From contig NZ_MRCM01000001.1 of the NCBI RefSeq assembly GCF_002303885.1, forward strand, positions 62,001-126,000: a DNA stretch of 64,000 nucleotides, given 5' to 3'. Origin of the DNA: Flavobacterium sp. ACN2. GTDB lineage: Bacteria > Bacteroidota > Bacteroidia > Flavobacteriales > Flavobacteriaceae. The notes beneath the pieces were generated by a model. That model was given only the letters and a program-made list of their open reading frames with translations. It ran no database searches and was not told the origin of the DNA. Below, in pieces: positions 44,297-53,800 of this stretch (its first letter is position 1; each line of letters begins with the position of its first letter). Position numbers and translations under genes: made by a program.

Positions 44297-44406
44297 GTGT
44301 CAATTAGTCAATTTGATAATTAGAAAATGAGAAAATGTGGTAATTAAAAAATTAGTCAATTAACACATGTCACGAATTATCTAATTATCAAATTGACACA
44401 TTATCT
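44297..44406. repeat. Inverted repeat of the AATGTGTCAATTAG family
   Basis: Core arms TCAATTTGATAATTAG (44308-44323) and CTAATTATCAAATTGA (44381-44396) are perfect 16-mers, extended outward by TGTGTCAATTAG / ACACATTATCTAATT. Internal copies of ATTAGTCAATTAACAC also occur. It fills the whole gap between two PUL genes and touches the GH5-like stop codon. Confidence 0.8.
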
Positions 44407-45580
44407 AATTCTTCTTATTCACCTCAGACGTCATTTTCTTAATCAAATCGGTTTCAGCTTTTATGTATGGCGTTCCGTCTGTGTGCAATACATCGTGAAA
44501 CCATAATTTTGGCTCTGCTGTATAGGTTTTCGTCCAACTATCCCAAGCGTATTTAGTTTGTGTTTTTCCGTCTACAAATCCCCAGTTGATCATTCCTACG
44601 TTGTATTTTCTCGCAAGAGGCAAAAAGCCTTCAAAAGTGCTTCCGTTTGGTCTTGCCATATATTCTGTACAGATTAATGGTTTTCCGTAACGCTGTAATT
44701 GTTTGATTACTTTTTCGAAATCCTGAGGTGTGTTGTAATTGTGGAAAGAAACAATATCAGATTGTTCGATCTGCATTTTGTGCATTGGTTTCATTTTCGC
44801 TTCGTCGCTCCAATCTCCAACCCAAACCCCTGAAGTCAATGGCTGTGACGGATTACTTTCTCTCGCCCATACAAAAACATCTTTTAAAAGTGGCAAAATC
44901 AAATCGACTTTGTTTTTAATTTCTACTTTTTCGTAAGAAGGCCCAGTCATGTTATCTGGTTCGTTCCAAACATCCCAGCCTAAAATTCGTTTGTCATCTT
45001 TAAATTTGGCTACCGTTTCTTTTACATATTTCTCTAAACGCGGATATTGTGTTTTATCCTGAAGCGCTTTTTGCCCTGGAGCTTGCACCCATCCTGAATT
45101 GTGCGTATGCGGTTTTGGAGCGCGCTGTTTTCCTAATGCAGGAAACGGATCCCAACAAGAATCAAACAACACAAAAAGGGTTTTAATATGATGTTTGTCT
45201 GCAATTTCCAAAAATTGATCCATGCGTTTGTAAAGTCCTTCAGCATCCTGCTGATGCAGTAAATCGTGCAGATAGACGCGCATTACATTCATGCCAAGAC
45301 CTTCAGCCCAACCCAATTCCTGATCAATTCTCTTTGGATCAAAAGTATCTTCCTGCCACATCTCTAACTGATTTATAGCTGTGCTAGGAGAATAATTTGC
45401 GCCAACTAACCAAGGCTGTTCTGTATACCATTTATTGGCCTGATCTTTTGTCCAGATTTCTCTTTTTTCTATTGATGCGATTTCGCTTTTCTTTTCTTCA
45501 GGAGTACTTTTTTTATTGTTGCAGCTAAGCAATACGAGTCCTGCTAACATAAATGTCAGACACAATTTTACTTTCTTCAT
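44405..45580 (-). CDS. GH5-like (clan GH-A) cellulase-family glycosidase, lipoprotein
   Basis: A 391-aa protein with lipobox LVLLSC (Cys about 20). It is a TIM barrel: WLVGANYSPSTAINQLEMWQ, LGWAEGLGMNVMRVYLHDLL, IKTLFVLFDSCWDPFP. The acid/base Glu is in GWDVWNEPDNM (about residue 206) and the nucleophile in LICTEYMARPNG (about 305). This fits clan GH-A members such as GH5 or close relatives annotated as cellulase-family or 1,4-beta-xylanase. The substrate is unknown. It is the first enzyme gene after SusD, so it is a likely surface or periplasmic endo- or exo-acting core enzyme of this locus. Confidence 0.85.
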   Translation of the reverse strand: MKKVKLCLTFMLAGLVLLSCNNKKSTPEEKKSEIASIEKREIWTKDQANKWYTEQPWLVGANYSPSTAINQLEMWQEDTFDPKRIDQELGWAEGLGMNVMRVYLHDLLHQQDAEGLYKRMDQFLEIADKHHIKTLFVLFDSCWDPFPALGKQRAPKPHTHNSGWVQAPGQKALQDKTQYPRLEKYVKETVAKFKDDKRILGWDVWNEPDNMTGPSYEKVEIKNKVDLILPLLKDVFVWARESNPSQPLTSGVWVGDWSDEAKMKPMHKMQIEQSDIVSFHNYNTPQDFEKVIKQLQRYGKPLICTEYMARPNGSTFEGFLPLARKYNVGMINWGFVDGKTQTKYAWDSWTKTYTAEPKLWFHDVLHTDGTPYIKAETDLIKKMTSEVNKKN

Positions 45581-45705
45581 TTCAATTTTATTTTTTTGAA
45601 CAATCGTTCTTTATGATAAGGGAACCAGACTTTTACATCTGATCCCCTCAAAAAATCAGTTTTAACTCATTGAGTGATTTTTTCTATTCTTCAGCTTAAT
45701 TTAAA

Positions 45706-45806
45706 TCTCTCTAAATCTGCTTTAATCTGTATAAATCTGCGTGAAAAAATGGATGCAAAAAGCATTTCACGCAGATTTTAAAAGATTTTAGCAGATCAAA
45801 TTAGAT
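45706..45806. repeat. Long imperfect palindrome of the CACGCAGATTT family between SusD and GH5-like genes
   Basis: The inner arms AAATCTGCGTGAAA (45733-45746) and TTTCACGCAGATTT (45765-45778) are perfect. The outer arms continue with CTAAATCTGCTTTAATCTG against AGATTTTAGCAGAT, giving about 45 nt per side with mismatches. The loop holds TGCAAAAAGCA. It lies past the SusD stop. Confidence 0.8.
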
Positions 45807-45852
45807 TTTACTTGTTGAATGAAATTATCTTTGTTTCCATCCAATCCGTAAT

Positions 45853-47376
45853 TTAATATCCAGAATTCTGCTCTAGATTTGGGTTATTATCTACATCGCT
45901 TTGTGGAATTGGCATTCTATGATTTTTACCAACTGTGAAGTTTTTAAAATCTGGATCACGAAGCGCAATTTTATCAACAGAAGCTTGAGTGTTTAAATCT
46001 CCCCAACGTTTTAAGTCTTCCCAACGAACGCTTTCACCACATAACTCTAAAACTCTTTCCATTTTCAAACGCTCTAAGAATTTGTCATGATCGGTTCCAA
46101 TTTCAGGATGTGCTGTTGCCAATGCATCCATGTTTGCACGAGTTCTTACCAAATCAACATACTGATACGCTTCAGCAGTGCTTCCTAATTCGTTTAGAAC
46201 TTCCGCGTAGCGCAATAAAATATCCGCATAACGAACCAATCTGTAGTTTACCTGATTGTAGTAGTCTTCGTTATTTCTGTAATAATCACGGCTTCCTTTT
46301 CTAAACCAAGCTTCATTATTGTTCCACTCCCAATTTCTATCGTATGTTTTGTCTCCAAAATCGGCTAATAGTTGAGGATAGAATAAGGTCCATCTTAGCC
46401 TTTCATCCAGTTTTCCATTTTTATTGTTTTCTTGTTTAAAAGCATCAACTAACCAGATACGCGCTTGTCCGTCAGACCATCCAATTCCTCTTGGCGCAAA
46501 AAACTGAGAACGGTTACTAGAAACTGCTGCATTTTGTGCCTCATCAGTTCCCCCTTTTCTTTGATCTCCAAATTGAATTTCAAAAACAGATTCACCGTTA
46601 TTTTCATTTGTGTCCGTAAAATTATCTCTGTAATTAGACACCAAACTGTACTTCGCTCCTGCTCCAGAAATTAAAAATTCAAGTGCTCCTTTTGCTTCTG
46701 CCCATTTGTGCTGCTGCATGTATACTTTTGCAAGAAAAGCTTTTGCAGCACCTTTATCTGGTCTCCCTAACTGATCGGCTGCCCAGTCTCTTGGTAAATC
46801 TTCAAAGGCTTCATTCAAATCTTTTTCTACTTGAGCCCAGATTTCGGCAACCTTTACTTGTTTCGGCAAATCGGCTGGCGTAGACGGATCTAAAACCAAC
46901 GGCACATCTTCCCAAATTACACCTGCATAATAGTAGTGTAAGGCTCTAAAGAATTTTGCCTGTGCGATAATTTTCTTTTTATCATCTTCATTCTGAAAAG
47001 TTATATTTGGAACATTGGCCAAAACCTGATTGCATCTAAAAATGGCTTTGTACATATCTCTCCATGTTACGGCATTTCCTTCCCAAAAATTATAATTGAT
47101 ATAATTGAATCTTGTCCAATCTGCCAATTCTGTCCACGGACTTACGCTATACCCTTCATCAGAAGTTAAATCTAAACGGAAATAAATCCACCTTGCCCAC
47201 AAACCATCTTTGTAAAACATGGCATAAATAGAGTTTACACCGGCTTGTGCATCGCTCTCCGTTTTCCAATATTGGTCTACTGTAATATCATTTGGGCTAT
47301 TCAAGTCCAATTCGTTTTCACAAGCGGTAAAAACAAGACCTAAAAAAGCTGCGGTTATTATGATTATTTTTTTCAT
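45853..47376 (-). CDS. SusD-like glycan-binding lipoprotein (RagB/SusD family)
   Basis: A 507-aa surface lipoprotein. The lipobox is LVFTAC (Cys about 19), followed by the family opening DLNSPNDITVDQYWKTESDAQAGVNSIYAMFY. The C-terminus has RLVRYADILLRYAEVLNELG and RMPIPQSDVDNNPNLEQNSGY, both SusD hallmarks. It forms the lid over the SusC barrel and binds oligosaccharides at the cell surface. It is 16 bp after SusC. Confidence 0.97.
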   Translation of the reverse strand: MKKIIIITAAFLGLVFTACENELDLNSPNDITVDQYWKTESDAQAGVNSIYAMFYKDGLWARWIYFRLDLTSDEGYSVSPWTELADWTRFNYINYNFWEGNAVTWRDMYKAIFRCNQVLANVPNITFQNEDDKKKIIAQAKFFRALHYYYAGVIWEDVPLVLDPSTPADLPKQVKVAEIWAQVEKDLNEAFEDLPRDWAADQLGRPDKGAAKAFLAKVYMQQHKWAEAKGALEFLISGAGAKYSLVSNYRDNFTDTNENNGESVFEIQFGDQRKGGTDEAQNAAVSSNRSQFFAPRGIGWSDGQARIWLVDAFKQENNKNGKLDERLRWTLFYPQLLADFGDKTYDRNWEWNNNEAWFRKGSRDYYRNNEDYYNQVNYRLVRYADILLRYAEVLNELGSTAEAYQYVDLVRTRANMDALATAHPEIGTDHDKFLERLKMERVLELCGESVRWEDLKRWGDLNTQASVDKIALRDPDFKNFTVGKNHRMPIPQSDVDNNPNLEQNSGY

Positions 47377-47392
47377 TACGCTATTTTTTTAA

Positions 47393-50300
47393 TTAAAAGC
47401 TAAATTCTACACCAAAAGAATAAGTCTGAAGATTCGGGAAAGAACCATTATCAACACCTCTTTCAAAAATTCTATTATCACCCGTATTGCTAAACTCAGG
47501 ATCTAAACCTTTGTATTTCGTGATTGTTAGAATGTTTTGTGCAGATAAAGTCAATCTTGCTCTTGTAATTCCTGATTTTTCTAAAACACTGCTTGGAAGA
47601 TTGTATCCAAAACCAATGTATTTTAGTCTGATGAAATTGCCGCTTTCTAAGAAACGGTCGCTATCTCCTCTTGAATTTAAAGTCGAACCTTTTGTAACTC
47701 TAGGAAAATCGGTATTTGGATTTTCTGGTGTCCAAGGCTGAATTCCAGTTCTGTAATTGCTATTGTCATCAAAACGATCTACAACACTTCTAAATCCGTT
47801 GTAAACTGTAGCACCGTTTGAAGCAATCCAGTTCATAGAAAAATCAAAGTTTTTATATTCAGCTCCAGCATTTAAACCCATTTCAAATTCTGGCCATGGA
47901 CTTCCCACAATCGCTTTGTCTTCGTTTGTAATTTGTCCGTCTCCATTATTGTCTTTAAAACGAATATCTCCAGGTACTGCATTTGGCATGATAACTTTCC
48001 CGTCAGCATTTTTGTAATTGTCAATTTCCTGCTGATTTTGGAACAGTCCATCTGTTTCCAAAACATACCACATTCCTACTGGGCTTCCGCTTCTGGTCAT
48101 TGTGTTTCCAATAATGTTTTCGTTTTGTCCATTTCCTAAAGAAACCAGCTTGTTGTTTACCTTTGTGAAGTTTACAGAAGCATTAAAAGAGAAATCATTG
48201 ATTTTTTTGCTGTAAGCCAATTCAAGCTCAAATCCTTTATTTTCTACCGTTGCAGCATTAGAGATTGGGTTTCCTCCATCATTTCCTGTAGTCAATAAGA
48301 TTGGAAAACCAAATAATACATCTTCTGTACGTGCAATGAAATAATCAGCCGTAAAACGTAAATCGTTATTTAAAATTCCTAAGTCTAATCCAAAGTTGGT
48401 TTGTTTTAATTTTTCCCAACGCAATTGCGAGTTCGATAATTTTACTTGAGTTGCAGAAGGATATAAAACTTGGTCTTTTCCTAAAACAACCTGTCCGAAA
48501 TTATTAATGAAACTTTTAGATTCGTATTCTCTAATATTTCCAGAACCTAATTCTCCATAACTTGCTCTTAATTTTAAATCTTTAATGAATTCTGATTTAA
48601 AGAAAGATTCGTTGCTAATTCTCCATCCCGCAGAAATAGAAGGGAAATTACCCCATTTATTGCCATCGCTGAATCTTGAAGACCCATCACGTCTGATTAC
48701 GGCATTAAATAAATAGCGGTTATCGTAACTGTATTCTAACCTTCCTAAATACGAAGTTAAAGCCGCTTCATTAATGAAACCTCCCACAACTGGTGAATCT
48801 CCTTGGTTTAAAACCTCATAATATTGTCCAGTTCCAGAATTCATCGGAAGATTTCTTTTTGTTCCATAAATCTGGTCATAATTGTCTTTTTGATACGTCT
48901 GACCTACTAAAAGCGTAATATCATGTTTACCAAATTCTTTTTTGAAAGTCAATGTATTTTCAAACAACAAAGTCTCTGATCTTCCTTTGTTTTGATCGGT
49001 TTGAGAAGGATCTTGAGGCTGGTTTAATGTCCAACTTCCTTTTTTTCTCATGTATTTATAAGAATCGAAACTCGTTTCATATCCAAAATTGAAACGGTAT
49101 TTCAGCCAAGGCACAAACTTTAATTCTGACCAAATGTTTCCTCTAATTCTAAAATTTTCATTAGTTACATTAGAAAAATCAGCCAAAGCCAAAGGGTTTG
49201 TTCCGAAAGTATCGGCAACACCTTGTTTTCCATAACCATATCCTCCAGGATTTGATGGATCGTAAAGCGGAATCGTTGGCGTCATTCTGTAAACATCGAT
49301 AATTGGATTTCCAGACATTTCATCTGTTTTAGCATTACTGATCGCTAAGTTTTCTCCAATACTGAAAATTCCTTTTGTACCGCTTGAATTGACACGGAAT
49401 GAAATTCTGTCAAAATCAGTTCCGATAACTGTTCCTTCATTTCCAAAATAATTTCCAGACATAAAAAAGGTAGAATTCTCATTTCCTCCAGAAAAACTCG
49501 CGTTGTAATCTTGAATCATTCCCGTTTGAAAAGTGGCATCCTGCCAGTCTGTATTAACAGCCATATTCAAGTTTTGTCTTGGGAATCCAGCATTATCATA
49601 AGCCATGTTGTTGTATTTGGCAAATTCCTCAGTTCCCATCAAATCGTAACGAGGCATAACCTGAAGACTGCTTTTTGCTGATACTTCAACCTGAAGCGGT
49701 CCTTTTTTACCTTTTTTAGTCGTAATAATAATAACACCATTTGCCGCTCTAGAACCGTAAATCGCTGCTGCAGAAGCATCTTTTAAAACCTGAATCGATT
49801 CGATATCATTTGGGTTAAAGTCTCTGTTTGCAGAAGTTACCAAACCGTCAATTACGTATAATGGGTTTGTATTTTGAAGGTTTTTAAGTCCGCGAATTTC
49901 AATATTGGCTTCTTGTCCTGGGCGCCCGCCTCCGCGAACTTTAACTCCAGTAACCAAGCCTTGAAGTCCGTCTGCAACTGTTGTAACTTGTCTTTTCTGA
50001 ATTTCTTCAGGTTTAACCAATGCAACTGCTCCTGTAAGATCTTTTTTCTGTTGCGATCCGTAACCTACAACTACTATCTCATTGAGTTTCATGGCATCTT
50101 CTGCCATTGTAACATTTATAGAAGTTTTGTTGTTAATTGCAATTTCGATTGTTTTATAGCCCTGCGAACTAAAGACTAGTGTCTGATTTCCGTTGGCGGT
50201 GATTTTATAACTCCCGTCAAAATCAGTAACAGCACCATTTTGAGTTCCTTTTATCAAAACATTCGCAAAAGGAACCGCTTGTCCGTCTGCGGTAGTTACT

Positions 50301-50419
50301 TTTCCCGTAACATTTATTTGCTGGGCAAAAGTGGACTGCAGTAATAAACTAAAGAAAACCAAGAGGTAATATCTCTTCGTTAAAAAGTGAGTGAACTTTG
50401 TTTTCATTGATTTTTGCAT
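47393..50419 (-). CDS. SusC-like TonB-linked outer-membrane transporter
   Basis: A 1008-aa protein. The signal peptide ends LQSTFA-Q. A carboxypeptidase-D regulatory-like domain follows (about residues 38-110, INVTGKVTTADGQAVPFANV, TDFDGSYKI), then a plug (LNEIVVVGYGSQQKKDLTGA, IQVLKDASAAAIYGSRAANGV) and a TonB barrel ending in YSFGVEFSF. A second ATG at 50407 (MKTKFTHF) is an equally good start. It imports oligosaccharides with SusD. It is divergent from the HTCS gene and has a good promoter at 50543-50571. Confidence 0.97.
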   Translation of the reverse strand: MQKSMKTKFTHFLTKRYYLLVFFSLLLQSTFAQQINVTGKVTTADGQAVPFANVLIKGTQNGAVTDFDGSYKITANGNQTLVFSSQGYKTIEIAINNKTSINVTMAEDAMKLNEIVVVGYGSQQKKDLTGAVALVKPEEIQKRQVTTVADGLQGLVTGVKVRGGGRPGQEANIEIRGLKNLQNTNPLYVIDGLVTSANRDFNPNDIESIQVLKDASAAAIYGSRAANGVIIITTKKGKKGPLQVEVSAKSSLQVMPRYDLMGTEEFAKYNNMAYDNAGFPRQNLNMAVNTDWQDATFQTGMIQDYNASFSGGNENSTFFMSGNYFGNEGTVIGTDFDRISFRVNSSGTKGIFSIGENLAISNAKTDEMSGNPIIDVYRMTPTIPLYDPSNPGGYGYGKQGVADTFGTNPLALADFSNVTNENFRIRGNIWSELKFVPWLKYRFNFGYETSFDSYKYMRKKGSWTLNQPQDPSQTDQNKGRSETLLFENTLTFKKEFGKHDITLLVGQTYQKDNYDQIYGTKRNLPMNSGTGQYYEVLNQGDSPVVGGFINEAALTSYLGRLEYSYDNRYLFNAVIRRDGSSRFSDGNKWGNFPSISAGWRISNESFFKSEFIKDLKLRASYGELGSGNIREYESKSFINNFGQVVLGKDQVLYPSATQVKLSNSQLRWEKLKQTNFGLDLGILNNDLRFTADYFIARTEDVLFGFPILLTTGNDGGNPISNAATVENKGFELELAYSKKINDFSFNASVNFTKVNNKLVSLGNGQNENIIGNTMTRSGSPVGMWYVLETDGLFQNQQEIDNYKNADGKVIMPNAVPGDIRFKDNNGDGQITNEDKAIVGSPWPEFEMGLNAGAEYKNFDFSMNWIASNGATVYNGFRSVVDRFDDNSNYRTGIQPWTPENPNTDFPRVTKGSTLNSRGDSDRFLESGNFIRLKYIGFGYNLPSSVLEKSGITRARLTLSAQNILTITKYKGLDPEFSNTGDNRIFERGVDNGSFPNLQTYSFGVEFSF

Positions 50420-50542
50420 TTTAGATAGTTTTATTTCTTTTTGTGGTTTGGTTTAATGAAATATGGCTCTTTTTATCCGTCTGGAATACGCGCAAAAAAA
50501 GAACTAATATTCTTTGGTTGTAACAAATTGTTCATTTTGTTT

Positions 50543-50571
50543 CAAAATTAGTAATGGTTAGATTTTTCAAA
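50543..50571 (-). promoter_or_regulatory. Promoter of the susCD operon
   Basis: Minus strand TTTG (50571-50568), 17-nt spacer, TAATTTTG (50550-50543), matching the Bacteroidota consensus. The start would give a leader of about 115 nt. The 50420-50801 gap between SusC and HTCS holds no gene, and HTCS binding sites would be expected just upstream of this promoter, around 50575-50650. Confidence 0.6.
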
Positions 50572-50801
50572 CTTTATTTTATTGATAGTATATTTTTATC
50601 CTTAAAAAATTATCAATATCGTTTATTTGAAAATTCAAAGTAGACGCTTTTTATTCAAAATAAAATGCTTCATTTGTGTCAATATCTCTCTCAAATGATT
50701 CAAATTGTATTAAAAACAGTCCATTTTCATTCAGCTGCAACATTTTGTAGAATATTGAGACGATTTGCAGAAATATTGATTTTAGCCTTAAAAACAGACC
50801 T

Positions 50802-53800
50802 ATGCGTAAATTCTTTCTTTTTTTATGTTTCAGCCTTTTTTCGATAAATTTTTCGAATGCGCAAGATTATTATTTTAAACATTTTCAGGTAGAAGAAGGA
50901 CTTTCAAACAACACCGTTTTAACCTCCATTCAGGATAATGATGGTTTTATGTGGTTTGGAACTAAAGATGGTTTGAACCGTTTTGATGGCTATCGTTTTA
51001 AAACCTATAGAAGCAACGGAGACCCAATACACAGTTTAGGAAGCAATTATATACAGTCGCTGCACGAACATAACGGCACGATTTGGGTTGGGACTGATAA
51101 AGGTTTGTATCATTACGACAAAAAGCAGGACAACTTTACGATTTTGAATGAAGCTATAAATGATCGTATCAATGACATCAATCACGATCAAAAAGACAAC
51201 ATTTGGTTTGTTTCTGGCAACATTTTGTATAAGTATGCACCAAAAAAGAAAGAAACGATCACTTTTAACCCGAACAAATATTTCATCACCACTTCGATTA
51301 CGAAGGATTATAAAGGCGAAATCTGGGCTTCTTCTCTAAATAAAATCTATCATTATTCGGAAGAAAACCTTTCTTTTGAGAATATTCCGTTAAATCCTCC
51401 AGCCGATAAAGCCAATTTTAGAATTACGGTTATTTATGCCGTTGATCGCGAAAACATCGTAATTGGTACGCTCGATCACGGCGTACTGCTATATAATAGA
51501 AAAGATAAAACGACAAGTGAACTTAAATTTGGAATCAAAGAACCGGTTTTCGTGCGTCAATTCAGAAAAAAAGGAAACGATGAACTTTGGATTGCGAGCG
51601 AATCGGGTGTGTATGTATATAATCTAAAAACTAAAACCGCTGTAAATCTTAAGAAAAACTATAACGATCCGTACGCGATTTCAGATAATGCGGCTTATTC
51701 AATAACAATTGATAAAGAAAACGGAATCTGGATTGGAACGTATTTTGGCGGAGTCAATTACCATCAGAAACAATATACACAGTTTAAAAAGTATTTTCCG
51801 CAGAACAACCAGAACTCTATTAGCGGAAGCGCAGTTCGAGAAATTCATAAAGATGATCATGGCGATTTATGGATTGGAACCGAAGATGCGGGCGTAAATC
51901 GTTTTAATCCAAAAACTCAAAAGTTTACTACTTATCCCGTTTCCTATTATAATATTCATGCTTTAATGCCTCGAAAAGACAAAATCTGGGTCGGAACTTT
52001 TGAACATGGTTTAGATGTTTTGGACAGAAATTCTGGCGCAGTTATCAAACATTACAGCGCAAATGATGGCCGAAGCGGATTGCATAGCAATTTTATTTTT
52101 TCTTTTTATGAAATGAAAAACAACGACCTGATTGTAGTGACAACATCGGGACTTTATCGCTATAACGAACAGGCTGATAATTTTGAAATACTGAAATTCT
52201 TTCCAGAAACGTATCATTATACGAATATGAAAGAAGACAGCGATGGCAATCTCTGGGCTGGAAGCTATCGCGACGGATTGTTATTTTATAATCCGAAAAC
52301 AAAGAAAAAAGAGGTTTTTACCTATGATTATAAAAATCCGAACGAAATAAGCAATAATACAATAAATGCCATTTTTGAAGACAGTTCTAAAAACTTATGG
52401 ATTGCTACCGAAAACGGACTGAATCTCGTAAACAGACAAAACCATACTTTTACCAAATTCACAACCAAAAACGGAATGCCGAGTAATGTCTTCTACTCTA
52501 TTTTGGAAGACGATTCTAAAAATTTGTGGCTGACAACATCCAAAGGTCTGGTAAAATTTGGTCCAGATCATAAAGCAATCAAGATTTTTACCACCGCAAA
52601 CGGATTATTGAGCGATCAGTTCAATTACAATTCGGCTTTTAAAGATGCAAACGGCGATATGTATTTTGGAAACCTAAACGGAATGATCAGTTTTAATCCG
52701 AAGCATTTCAGTAAAAACAAATACACGCCTTTTATTTACATTACCAATCTGCAAATCAATAATAAAGACATTGAAGTTAACAGCCCCGACTCGCCTATTT
52801 CGCAGTCTATTTCGTTTCTAGACGAATTGGAACTCAACAACAGCCAGTCGACTTTTAATTTGGAGTTTGCATCTTTAAATTATACCGCGCCAGAATTGAC
52901 CGAATATTGGTTTCAGCTCGAAAACGTTAATAATGATTGGGTTTATTTAGGAAGAAACAACAAAGTTTTCTTTACTGAACTGGCGCCTGGCGATTATGTT
53001 TTTAAAGTAAAATCCTTGAATAGCTTTGGAGTTTGGAGCAAAGAGATAAAACTCAAAATTACCATTCTGCCTCCGTTTTATGCCAGCACTTATGCGTATA
53101 TATTGTATTTTATATTGTTCTGCGCCGGATTGTATTATATTATCCGTTATTCTCAAAATCTGACTCAGATTAAGAATAACCGTAAAATAAAGCATCTAAA
53201 CGACGAAAAAGAGAAAGAAATCTATCAGGCAAAAATTGATTTTTTTACGAATGTCGCGCATGAAATCAGAACGCCTTTGACTTTGATTAAAGGTCCGCTG
53301 GAAAAGCTTTTAGGCATGAAATACGAATCGGAAGAAGTACCTCAGCATCTTTCGATTATGAAGAAAAACACTTCGCGTTTATTGAAACTGGTCAATGAAT
53401 TGCTCGATTTTAGAAAATCTGAAATTGGCGGCTTGAAATTGACTTTCGTCGAAGCGAATATTTCTTCGATGGTTCGAAATTTCCATTTAAGATTCAGCCA
53501 GTTAATTGAAGAACGTGAACTGGAATTTGAATTGGAGTTAGGCGAAAAAGACATTCATGCTTTTGTAGATAAAGAAGCTTTCAAAAAGATTTTGAGCAAT
53601 TTGATCAACAACGCGATTAAATACTCAAATAAAAAAGTCTTTATTTCTTTATTTAGAGATGAAAAGAAACTCCATTTGATTGTAAAAAATGACGGAAATG
53701 TGATTCCAATTCATTTAAAAAATAAAATTTATGAACCGTTTTTTAGAGTTGACGACAGTAGTACGGCTTCAGGAACTGGAATCGGGCTTTCGTTAGCACA

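Noticed and set aside
50665..50847. 60-codon plus-strand ORF before the HTCS gene
   Set aside because: Overlaps the HTCS signal peptide region in another frame and lies in the regulatory gap.
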